Assembly: GCA_023663725.1 (NCBI GenBank)
Contig: JAMPGX010000002.1
Coordinates: 106,572-170,571 of the forward strand
DNA: 64,000 nt
Direction: 5' to 3'
From: a bacterium
GTDB lineage: Bacteria; Bacillota; Clostridia; Lachnospirales; Lachnospiraceae
A program made the position numbers and the translations under genes. Shown here piece after piece: positions 16,813 through 23,586 of the stretch; positions within the stretch are counted from its first letter, which is position 1, and the number at the start of each line of letters is the position of its first letter. The notes beneath the pieces are model-generated. The model was not told the DNA's origin and did not search any database. It saw nothing but the letters and a program-made list of their open reading frames with translations.

Positions 16813-17631
16813 ATGAAAAAGTGGATTTGTGTGTTAAGTGTATTTTGGGGTTATATGCTGTGGATGCTTCCAGTGCGGGCAGACGTAATCGTGTCGCCTA
16901 ATGATTCCTTTTTTGCGGAGCACTCCTCCGAGTGCGAATATGTGGGCAGTCGTACTTACACGGCCAATGGGCCGGACGGGGTGGTGATCCTGTATGCGAG
17001 TCCCGTGTCGGCTCAGAAAGTCGCCACATGGGAAAACGGCCATAAGGCAAATATCTCTTTCACCTATGAGGATGAAAGAGGAACGCTGTGGGGCATCTGT
17101 GAGGATGGGGACATAATCGGCTGGATGCCGATGGAATACATGGATGTGGTCTATGACAGTGTCTCTTTTGAACAGGAATACGCAGCGGAGATTCAACAGC
17201 AGGAAGGCGAGTTGGACGAGCAGTATCTGGATCAGGAGATCTATTTCTGGAGATATCCCGCATCATCGAGCCGGTCTTCGATGACAATCATGAACTATCC
17301 GCCGCAGTACGATCAGACATATACGGATAGCGAGGGACATAGATGGGGAAATGTGGGCTATTACTATGGGTACAGGAATTGCTGGATATGCCTCGATATG
17401 CCGGATGCCGAGTTCGATGCGCTATATCCCGACACTGCCCCTGGGATTGGAGAGACTCAGCCGGTGGAAAAGGATTTTACCGGAGAGCGGATCACTCCCG
17501 AAGGGGGGCAGGGCAATGTGGTGGCGCTGGTCGCGGTTATGGTGCTGCTGGTCGTGCTCATCACGGCGGTATTGTTGCTGATACTGAAGCGAAAAGGGCA
17601 GCAGAGACCGCCGCAGAAGGAGGCGCGTTAA
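16813..17631 (+). CDS. Secreted, C-terminally membrane-anchored protein of unknown function
   Basis: The 272-residue product starts at ATG 16813 after AAAGGA; the frame open upstream only translates the hairpin repeat. A signal peptide (MKKWICVLSVFWGYMLWMLPVRA) is followed by an extracellular part with SH3-like stretches (VVILYASPVSAQKVATWENGHKANISF, EIYFWRYPASSS), then a transmembrane helix near residues 236-259 and a basic cytoplasmic tail (KRKGQQRPPQKEAR). The overall look is of a surface-exposed sensor or wall-binding protein. It is co-directional with the two membrane proteins before it and with the NADAR gene seven bases after it. Confidence 0.65.
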   Translation: MKKWICVLSVFWGYMLWMLPVRADVIVSPNDSFFAEHSSECEYVGSRTYTANGPDGVVILYASPVSAQKVATWENGHKANISFTYEDERGTLWGICEDGDIIGWMPMEYMDVVYDSVSFEQEYAAEIQQQEGELDEQYLDQEIYFWRYPASSSRSSMTIMNYPPQYDQTYTDSEGHRWGNVGYYYGYRNCWICLDMPDAEFDALYPDTAPGIGETQPVEKDFTGERITPEGGQGNVVALVAVMVLLVVLITAVLLLILKRKGQQRPPQKEAR

Positions 17632-17637
17632 ATATAC

Positions 17638-18501
17638 ATGGAAGGGAAAAAAATGATGCCGCCGCCCTGGTTGGCCTATCCGCATATTGAGAAAGCCTCC
17701 ATTGGCTGGCGCATGGGATATGGCGAGGACTATAGCAATCGCTTTTATGACTGGTTAAATCGGCTTTCCCAGGGAGAGCGTGAGGAGTATCGGCGTTTGT
17801 TTCCCGAACCGGTCACGTGGAGCGGCTGGTGGGAGCGTGAGGATGCTGGCGATGAGCTCAGACGGGGCGGACTTCGTCTCCCTCTGTGGAGGCCGCAGGG
17901 AGCGCCGAAATATACCCGAACCTGGCTGATGCAGGAGAACTCTGAAGACATGAGTCGCGATATGTGCCTGTTCTGGAGGCATCATCCGACGGAAGACGGC
18001 AAGCTTGCGGAGAGCTGTCTCAGTCAGTGGTGGATGCAGGAGTTTTGTTATTCCGTCACCAAATACTGCTGTATGGAGCAGTTTATGATGGAGCAGAAGG
18101 CGAAATTGTTTGAGGATGAGGAGATCCGGCAACGGATCATGGGCAGCTGTGAGCCTGGAGAGATCAAGGAGCTGGGTAGAAAAGTCAGGGGCTTTGATCA
18201 GGCGCTGTGGGATGAGGCCAAATACTCCATAGTGCTCAATGGAAACTGGCGTAAATTCAGCCAGAACAAAGACCTCAAGGAATTCCTGCTGTCCACTGGC
18301 GACAGCGTTCTGGCGGAGGCCAGTCCCTATGACGGCATCTGGGGAATTTGTCTCGCCGCCGACGCTCCAGACGTTCGCAATCCGTCTAAATGGAAGGGAG
18401 ATAATCTGCTGGGCTTTGCCTTGATGGAGGTGAGGGACGAGCTTCGGCGGGTCACGCAAAATGAAGGACTCTGTGATTGGAGCTTTGTCGATAGCGAATA
18501 A
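17638..18501 (+). CDS. NADAR-domain (YbiA/DUF1768-like) N-glycosidase with N-terminal extension
   Basis: The protein has 287 residues from ATG 17638; ATG 17653 after GAAGGG is also possible. The NADAR domain spans about residues 107-272: MCLFWRHH, FCYSVTKYCCMEQFMMEQKAKLF, WRKFSQNKDLKEFLLSTGDSVLAEASPYDGIWG and WKGDNLLGFALMEVRDEL are all family signatures. NADAR proteins split N-glycosidic bonds in ADP-ribosylated guanine, riboflavin intermediates or similar nucleotides, and some oppose DarT-type toxins. No DarT or other ADP-ribosyltransferase is nearby. The first 105 residues are not assigned. Cytoplasmic; substrate unknown. Confidence 0.85.
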   Translation: MEGKKMMPPPWLAYPHIEKASIGWRMGYGEDYSNRFYDWLNRLSQGEREEYRRLFPEPVTWSGWWEREDAGDELRRGGLRLPLWRPQGAPKYTRTWLMQENSEDMSRDMCLFWRHHPTEDGKLAESCLSQWWMQEFCYSVTKYCCMEQFMMEQKAKLFEDEEIRQRIMGSCEPGEIKELGRKVRGFDQALWDEAKYSIVLNGNWRKFSQNKDLKEFLLSTGDSVLAEASPYDGIWGICLAADAPDVRNPSKWKGDNLLGFALMEVRDELRRVTQNEGLCDWSFVDSE

Positions 18502-18550
18502 ATATCCCTGAGAGGGAGTCTGATTTGCGTGAACAAAGTTTAGATTGGGC

Positions 18551-18579
18551 TTGAAATAATCAGGAATTTTACATATAAT
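18551..18579 (+). promoter_or_regulatory. Promoter of the toxin-antitoxin remnant
   Basis: TTGAAA (18551-18556), 17 bases and TATAAT (18574-18579), about 30 bases before the antitoxin start. Well preserved although the module behind it looks damaged. Confidence 0.65.
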
Positions 18580-18610
18580 ATCCATATCAGCAGGAAAGAA
18601 GGGATAAGTC

Positions 18611-18805
18611 ATGAGCAATCGAGAGAGGATCATTGAACTTTTGGATGCTATTCCGGATTATAAAATCGGCTATGTGCTTGCATATGTTCAGGGAGTGGCA
18701 GCTGATGAGGAAATGGATGATCTTTTTTGTCAAAGAATGGTAAAAAGCTATGAAAATGCGCCAGAAGAGGACAAGGAAGGAATTCCGCTTGAAGAATGCG
18801 GATAG
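18611..18805 (+). CDS. Antitoxin-like protein, probably C-terminally truncated
   Basis: This 64-residue acidic protein (MSNRERIIELLDAIPDYKIGYVLAYVQG) resembles antitoxins paired with RelE toxins in Clostridia, whose sequence IPDYKI-x-YVLAYVQG-x-x-A-D is well conserved. AAGGGA precedes ATG 18611. From memory the relatives continue past the E-E-D-K-x-G-I-P-L-E-E region for some residues more; here the frame ends at once (ECG, stop). It overlaps the toxin frame by ten bases. It would bind toxin and its own promoter if functional. Truncation is inferred together with the missing toxin N-terminus. Confidence 0.6.
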   Translation: MSNRERIIELLDAIPDYKIGYVLAYVQGVAADEEMDDLFCQRMVKSYENAPEEDKEGIPLEECG

Positions 18806-18981
18806 TAACGGCGATAGAAAAACTTCCGAATGGTGAAGACATAAAGAAAGTAAAAGGATATGATGAATTATTTAGATTGCGTGTCGCTGAATATCGGGTC
18901 ATTTACTCTGTAGATAATGGGAAATTGATTATCTATATTGTAGATGTCGGAAATCGTGGAGACATTTACAAAAGGTATTGA
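18796..18981 (+). pseudogene. RelE/ParE-superfamily toxin, N-terminus missing
   Basis: The 61-residue frame reads AIEKLPNGEDIKKVKGYDELFRLRVAEYRVIYSVDNGKLIIYIVDVGNRGDIYKRY, given here in family blocks: LPNGEDIKKVKG, RLRVAEYRVIY and VGNRGDIYKRY. These cover the last two-thirds of a RelE toxin of about 85 residues. The first 20-25 residues (first strand and helix) are absent; a TGA stop lies two codons before the ATG, so no upstream extension exists. With the shortened antitoxin this points to a deletion across the gene junction. RelE toxins cleave mRNA on the ribosome; this fragment is probably inactive. Confidence 0.65.
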
Positions 18982-19018
18982 AATTTTTTTATAGGGAATA
19001 AGAATGAATTTAAGGGGA

Positions 19019-19131
19019 GGGCGCAGTATGAACCGCTTTGGGCGTTTGGGCTATGTGCCTGTATGTAGCAGCAGTTCCGTATCCAGAACATGCAAAAAAG
19101 CATGTTTACGGGATTACTGCGCCCTTTTTTT
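19019..19131 (+). ncRNA. Structured RNA of unknown class ending in an intrinsic terminator
   Basis: GGGCGCAGTA (19019-19028) pairs perfectly with TACTGCGCCC (19115-19124), followed by seven T (19125-19131). Inside the 86-base loop, TTCCGTA pairs with TACGGGA around a CATGC/GCATG hairpin. The closing stem plus a nested branch and a T run resemble a riboswitch or a small RNA more than a simple terminator. I do not recognise a known riboswitch consensus. A 72-codon frame across it is not credible as a gene. Confidence 0.5.
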
Positions 19132-19162
19132 GCGTTAAAGAGGTCATAGTAATTCCGAATTG

Positions 19163-19202
19163 CAGTTTAACCGTTGTATTGCATAGGTTGAACTGTTTTT
19201 TT
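19163..19202 (+). terminator. Second intrinsic terminator before the MFS gene
   Basis: CAGTTTAACC (19163-19172) pairs with GGTTGAACTG (19186-19195), with one G-T pair, followed by seven T (19196-19202). It lies only 32 bases after the preceding structured RNA and 40 bases before the MFS start. Confidence 0.8.
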
Positions 19203-19241
19203 ATGCGTAGACATAATGGAAATGAAACGAGAGGAATTATT

Positions 19242-20429
19242 ATGAATACAACTTAAAAAAACAGACTAACAAAAAATATTAAGCTGGACTATCTAAGTAC
19301 TTTTATCACAAACCTGAATATGCAGAGCACCATATGGGTGCTGTATCTGGCCTACCATGGGCTGAGCCTGGCCCAGATCGGACTAGTGGAGGGGATCTAT
19401 CATGCCACCAGCATCGTGTGTGAGATTCCCTCCGGCGCCGCGGCGGACCTGCTGGGGCGGAAGAGAAGTATGCTTCTGAGTAAACTGTGTATTATGGTCT
19501 CCTGTCTGATCATGCTGTTTGCAAGGAGCTTCTGGTCCTTTGCTCTCAGCTTTGTCATCCAGGCGCTGGGCAACAATTTCAATTCGGGCTCGGAGGAGGC
19601 GCTGGTCTATGACAGCATGAAATATCTGGGCAGAGAACATGAATATTTGCGTGTGAATAGCCGGTTGAATTTCCTGATCGAGGTGGCGCAGGGAATCGCT
19701 ACGGTCATGGGGGGAATCCTGGCGGAGCGCTCTTTTTACTGGTGTTATGGCGCCTGTCTGGTCATAGCGAGCCTGACGGTGCTGCCGGTGGCAGGGATGA
19801 CGGAACCGCCCTACACGGATGGGAGCAGAGAGCGGACGGGGATAGGAACCATGGTTGCGGCGCATTTCCGTACCAGCTTCGCCATTCTGAGGTCGGATCG
19901 CCGGATACGGAAAGTCATTGCGTACTATTCCGTGATATTCGCCATGGAAACCATGTTTTTCTTCTATAGCCAGCAGTACTACTCTGAATTGGGATACAAC
20001 AAGGTGCAAATCAGCCTGATCATGCTGATTCATGGGATATTGGCCTGCGCGGGAGCCGTTCTGAGCGAAAAAGTGTTTCAATGGGCCGGAAGAAAGATGG
20101 GGTCAGTGGCGGCGGTGGCCATCGCGTTGAGTATGCTGTGCTATGGGTTTCAAAATATCGTTCTGTCTGTGGCGGTATTTGCGGTGACCGGATTTTGCAA
20201 TGCCCTGCTGTATCCGGTACAGTCGGCGCAGCTTAACAGCCTGATTCCATCCGAGCAGAGGGCGACGCTGATCTCGGTGAGCAGTATGTCTTTCTCCATC
20301 GGGATGATCCTTCTGTTTCCTCTGGCGGGCGCGCTGGCCGACCGGTTGGGACTGCCCGAAGTGTTTGCCGGAATGGGCATAGTGTTGTTGGGATTTGTGC
20401 TGCTGTGGAGTCGGAAAAACAGGAACTGA
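19242..20429 (+). pseudogene. MFS transporter gene with in-frame stop at codon 5
   Basis: GAGAGGA precedes ATG 19242, which reads M-N-T-T and then TAA (19254-19256); the same frame goes on without another stop for about 390 codons (KNRLTKNIKLDYLSTFITNLNMQSTIW...). The body is a clear twelve-helix major facilitator: GLVEGIYHATSIVCEIPSGAAADLLGRKRSM holds the loop motif A. An ATG at 19320 could restart translation but would cut into the first helix. The codon lies next to seven A, so a point change or slippage could explain it. Drug or sugar efflux is possible; activity is doubtful unless translation restarts. Confidence 0.75.
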
Positions 20430-20431
20430 TT

Positions 20432-21241
20432 CTATAGCTTCAGCCGCCGGCGGTATTGGCTGGGGGTCTCCCCGTACCGCTGGCGGAAACGCCTGGAGAA
20501 ATAGAAGGGGTCGCAGAAGCCCAAGTCCTCGCTGATCTGTGCCAGCGGCTGATCGCTGACGGCCAGTCGCTTACAGGCGGATTGGAATACCATGTCCTCC
20601 AGATACTGATGTATGGTTCTGCCGGTTTCCTGTCGGAAATGTCGGGATAAGGTGGCGGCGGGCGTGAACATGGCGTCGGCGATCTGCCCTGCGGTGAGAC
20701 CCGCCTGCAGATGGGTATGGATGTAGTGCATGGTTTTTGCGGTCAGAGGGGAATAGGAGATGATTTTTTCCTGCAGAACGGGATATTGTTGCAACAGCAG
20801 CAGGACCAGGCGGCGAATCTCCTGTTCCAACAGCAGTGCGTCTCCCCAGCAATGCCCGCGGTAGTGGGTCAGCATCTGCGCGAACAGGCAGGCATCCAGA
20901 GGAGATACCGCCACTGCGGGCAGGCCGTGGGCCAGGTCATAGCCGTCGGGCTTTACCAGCCGGAGGTGAAAGAACAATTTTTCCAGTGTGACTGCGCAGC
21001 CATAGTCAAAGGTCAGGCCGGCGGGGATGAAGTAGGCGTAGCCGGGGAGCAGAGGAATCCCTTGACCTGCCACATGTAACTCCCCCTCTCCCCCGCAGAC
21101 CAGGTACAGGCGGGAATAGGGGGAGCAGATATCCCTGCCCCGCCAGCCGTCATGCTCCAGTATCACATAGCCGCTGGCGTCAATCTCCATATTCCAATGG
21201 TTGATAGTTCTGATAAGTTCTTGATTATATTCGTAATTCAT
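20432..21241 (-). CDS. AraC-family transcriptional regulator
   Basis: The 269-residue protein starts at ATG 21241 (MNYEYNQELIRTINHW) after AGGGG; the frame extends further upstream without a better site. An N-terminal cupin-like sensor (LYLVCGGEGELHVAGQGIPLLPGYAYFIPAG) precedes two helix-turn-helix motifs in the last 100 residues, with the hallmark ISEDLGFCDPFYFSRRFRQRYGETPSQYRR in blocks ISEDLGF, FYFSRRF and ETPSQYR. It is divergent from a GH29 fucosidase, with two perfect palindromes between them, so it most likely activates that gene in response to a sugar. It converges with the MFS gene, three bases apart. Confidence 0.92.
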   Translation of the reverse strand: MNYEYNQELIRTINHWNMEIDASGYVILEHDGWRGRDICSPYSRLYLVCGGEGELHVAGQGIPLLPGYAYFIPAGLTFDYGCAVTLEKLFFHLRLVKPDGYDLAHGLPAVAVSPLDACLFAQMLTHYRGHCWGDALLLEQEIRRLVLLLLQQYPVLQEKIISYSPLTAKTMHYIHTHLQAGLTAGQIADAMFTPAATLSRHFRQETGRTIHQYLEDMVFQSACKRLAVSDQPLAQISEDLGFCDPFYFSRRFRQRYGETPSQYRRRLKL

Positions 21242-21256
21242 ATTTATACCCCTGCA

Positions 21257-21315
21257 TATCGCAAGCCTGCTTGCGATACTGCACCAATAAAGAGTTTGAA
21301 AGTTTACTTTCAAAC
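21257..21315. promoter_or_regulatory. Two perfect palindromes between the AraC regulator and the fucosidase
   Basis: TATCGCAAG (21257-21265) with CTTGCGATA (21270-21278), and GTTTGAAAG (21294-21302) with CTTTCAAAC (21307-21315). Each has a four-base loop. They lie in the leader of the reverse-strand regulator and upstream of the fucosidase promoter. They could be binding sites or RNA hairpins. Confidence 0.55.
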
Positions 21316-21347
21316 TTAAATCTCCATATTTTTGAACTGATTCTGCA

Positions 21348-21376
21348 TGGACTGTGGGGAAAAGATTTCCTATACT
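21348..21376 (+). promoter_or_regulatory. Predicted fucosidase promoter
   Basis: TGGACT (21348-21353), 17 bases and TATACT (21371-21376). The poor -35 match fits a promoter that needs an AraC-type activator. Confidence 0.45.
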
Positions 21377-21433
21377 GAAAGCATAAGCAATACGGAGATA
21401 TAAATCAAGCTTTTTGTAAAAGGAGGACGTATT

Positions 21434-22879
21434 ATGTACCAGGCTACATTTGAATCGCTCAGAAATTTTCAGTGTCCGGATTGGTTTCGGGATGTCAAAT
21501 TCGGGATCTGGAGCCACTGGGGGCCTCAGTCTGTTCCCATGTGCGGAGACTGGTATGCCAGGAATATGTATATCCAGGGCTCGGAGCAATATGAGTATCA
21601 CTTGAGGACTTATGGGCACCCGTCAAAATTTGGCTACAAGGATATCTGCGCACTGTGGAAGGCGGAGAATTTTGACCCGGACGCCCTGATGGAGAAATAT
21701 TATAAGGCTGGGGCCAGATTTTTTGTGGCGCAGGCCACCCATCATGACCATTTTTTCAACTTTGCGTCCCAGTACAATCACTTTAACTCGGTGGAGGTCG
21801 GACCGGGCAAGGATATTTGCGCCTTGTGGAAGGCGGCGAGTGAGAAATGGCATATGCCCTTTGGCCTGACGGAGCATCTGGGGGCCTCCTTTGCCTGGTG
21901 GCGCTCCAACAAGGGGGCGGACACATATGGGCCTTACGCGGGGGTTCCCTATGACGGCAACGATCCCGCATACCGGCATTTTTACCACGACAATTATGAG
22001 CATGTGGCCGCGCCGGGCGAGCCGGATAAATGGGTATGGCTCACGGGGAATCAGGATTTCCGCGAGTACTGGCTGAAGGTGGCGAAGGAGATCATAGACA
22101 AATACCAGCCCGATCTGCTCTATTCAGACAGCTTTCTGCCCTTCGGAGAGGGGGAGGACGCGGGGGACGAGGTTTATCGGTATGGCCTGGAGGCCGTGGC
22201 GCATCTGTACAATACCTCTGAGAAGCTGCATGGGCGGAACAGGGCTGTCTATACCCAGAAGAACCGCTCCGAGAATATCTATCGGGTGGGCGCTCTGGAT
22301 ATCGAGAGGAGCCAGCTCGAAGACATCTCCCCTGTGCCCTGGATGTCCGAGACCTGTATCGGGGGATGGTTCTACGACAGAAAGGCCAAGTATAAGACTC
22401 CCCATCATATTCTGGATATCCTGGTGGATACCATCAGCAAGAACGGCACATTGCTGGTCAATATCCTGCAGCGTCCGGACGGCACCATAGACGCGGAGGC
22501 GGACTGGATTCTGAAAGAGTTGGCGGAGTGGTTTGCGATAAACGGGGAGGCGGTATACGGCAGCAGGCCGTGGAGAGTGGCCGGAGAGGGCCACGCCTCT
22601 GTGATCATCGATGGCTTCAGGGAGGAGCAGGTGGCGTGGGACGACGACGATTTCCGCTTTGTGCAGAAGGATGGCAAGCTGTACGCCTATGTGATGAAGT
22701 CTGTCAATCGCAAGAGCACGGTGATCACCAGCCTGCGGGAGCAGGAGCAGGTAAGGAGCGTCAGGCTGCTGGGTCACGGCGAGGTGGGTTTTGTCCAGCG
22801 CTATGGGGCATTGCTCGTGGATCTACCGGAGAAGCTGCCCACAGAGTATGCCAGCGTGCTGGAGATTTCTTTTGCGTAA
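21434..22879 (+). CDS. GH29 alpha-L-fucosidase
   Basis: The 481-residue enzyme removes terminal fucose from glycans such as host mucin. GH29 signatures are KFGIWSHWG (residues 22-30), ATHHDHF (101-107), the nucleophile region DLLYSDSFLPF with Asp232, and TCIGGWFYD. It has no signal peptide, so it should act in the cytoplasm on imported oligosaccharides or fucosides. AAGGAGG precedes ATG 21434. A C-terminal beta-sandwich-like domain follows near residue 380. The divergent AraC gene is its likely regulator. No transporter or fucose catabolic genes adjoin, so the pathway continues elsewhere. Confidence 0.93.
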   Translation: MYQATFESLRNFQCPDWFRDVKFGIWSHWGPQSVPMCGDWYARNMYIQGSEQYEYHLRTYGHPSKFGYKDICALWKAENFDPDALMEKYYKAGARFFVAQATHHDHFFNFASQYNHFNSVEVGPGKDICALWKAASEKWHMPFGLTEHLGASFAWWRSNKGADTYGPYAGVPYDGNDPAYRHFYHDNYEHVAAPGEPDKWVWLTGNQDFREYWLKVAKEIIDKYQPDLLYSDSFLPFGEGEDAGDEVYRYGLEAVAHLYNTSEKLHGRNRAVYTQKNRSENIYRVGALDIERSQLEDISPVPWMSETCIGGWFYDRKAKYKTPHHILDILVDTISKNGTLLVNILQRPDGTIDAEADWILKELAEWFAINGEAVYGSRPWRVAGEGHASVIIDGFREEQVAWDDDDFRFVQKDGKLYAYVMKSVNRKSTVITSLREQEQVRSVRLLGHGEVGFVQRYGALLVDLPEKLPTEYASVLEISFA

Positions 22880-22912
22880 TATTCATGCGATACTTTTGAT
22901 AAGGGAAAATGT

Positions 22913-22951
22913 GTGCGGAAGGTGGAGACGAACCACATTCCGCACTCTTTT
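22913..22951 (+). terminator. Intrinsic terminator after the fucosidase gene
   Basis: GTGCGGAA (22913-22920) pairs with TTCCGCAC (22938-22945), with TGG/CCA stacked inside and TCTTTT after. Confidence 0.7.
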
Positions 22952-23209
22952 GCCTGGAGGCTTATGACAATCCCTACTATCTCAATCACCGCTTTGCAGG
23001 CTTCATATGCATAACCCTTCCGCCAGAAATTTTTATTGAAAAACCAGCCGAGCTCATATACGTCCTCATTGAGCGCATTGAACAGAATGTATCCAATCAT
23101 CTTGCTCACAATTTTTCATTACCTCCACATCGCCTAAAATATCATGTAATTCTTTAACATCATTCATTATAAAGTCTCGTATAAACAATCGTTGAGTTTC
23201 AATATGCAT
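22950..23209 (-). pseudogene. Remnant of a GNAT acetyltransferase gene
   Basis: From the reverse-strand ATG at 23209 (after GGGGAG) the frame reads MHIETQRLFIRDFIMNDVKELH... up to K-N-C-E, a typical GNAT start. It then runs into a stop within about 12 codons. A second frame (from 23109) takes up the later family blocks KMIGYILFNALNEDVYELGW and FFNKNFWRKGYAYEACKAVI, the acetyl-CoA-binding region. The link of about 30 residues and the whole C-terminal third are missing. An internal deletion with frame loss plus 3' loss explains this. The 3' remnant runs into the fucosidase terminator. The gene cannot make a functional enzyme. Confidence 0.75.
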
Positions 23210-23400
23210 CTGTGTTACTCTCCCCAATTCCGATTCATCGCTCTGATTGTATCATGGAGAACTCTGTGTTTCAATCTTGAATCGGTGAAATCGGCAATGT
23301 CCCAAGATAGGAGGCAAAATGGAGGAAAAATATTGTGTCATGCATAAGAAAGGCTATTTTTTTAACATGTGATTCTTGTATGGACTGCGTATATGTGTTA

Positions 23401-23556
23401 AAATAAGTAAAATGCTCCGCATTTAACTTTACTGAATGAAGAGTGCGCTGAAGCGCACGGGAGATGCGGCAAAATAAGTAAAATGCTCCGCATTTAACTT
23501 TACTGAATAAAGAGTGCGCTGAAGCGCACGGGAAATGCGGTATAATAAGTAAAATG
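23401..23556 (+). repeat. 71-bp tandem repeat with nested hairpins before the hybrid kinase gene
   Basis: Two full units (23401-23471 and 23472-23542) and a partial third (23543-23556). Each holds AGTAAAATGC-TCC-GCAT and a larger hairpin, CCGCAT to ATGCGG, enclosing GTGCGC-TGAA-GCGCAC. Unit 1 ends in GGCAAAATAAG while unit 2 ends in GGTATAATAAG, giving a TATAAT at 23541-23546 only in the unit nearest the gene. A related single AGTAAAATGC start occurs at about 26360. Confidence 0.75.
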
Positions 23557-23586
23557 CTGTATAGAATTATGGATGGAGGAACCATT

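Noticed and set aside
16677..16901. Frames starting in the tandem hairpin units (16677 and 16726)
   Set aside because: They run through the palindromes; the real gene starts at 16813 with its own signal peptide and ribosome binding site.
19038..19256. 72-codon frame over the structured RNA
   Set aside because: It lies across two terminator hairpins and ends in the MFS start region; composition is not protein-like.
23401..23556. CRISPR-like array
   Set aside because: Units are contiguous tandem copies with no unique spacers and no cas genes nearby.
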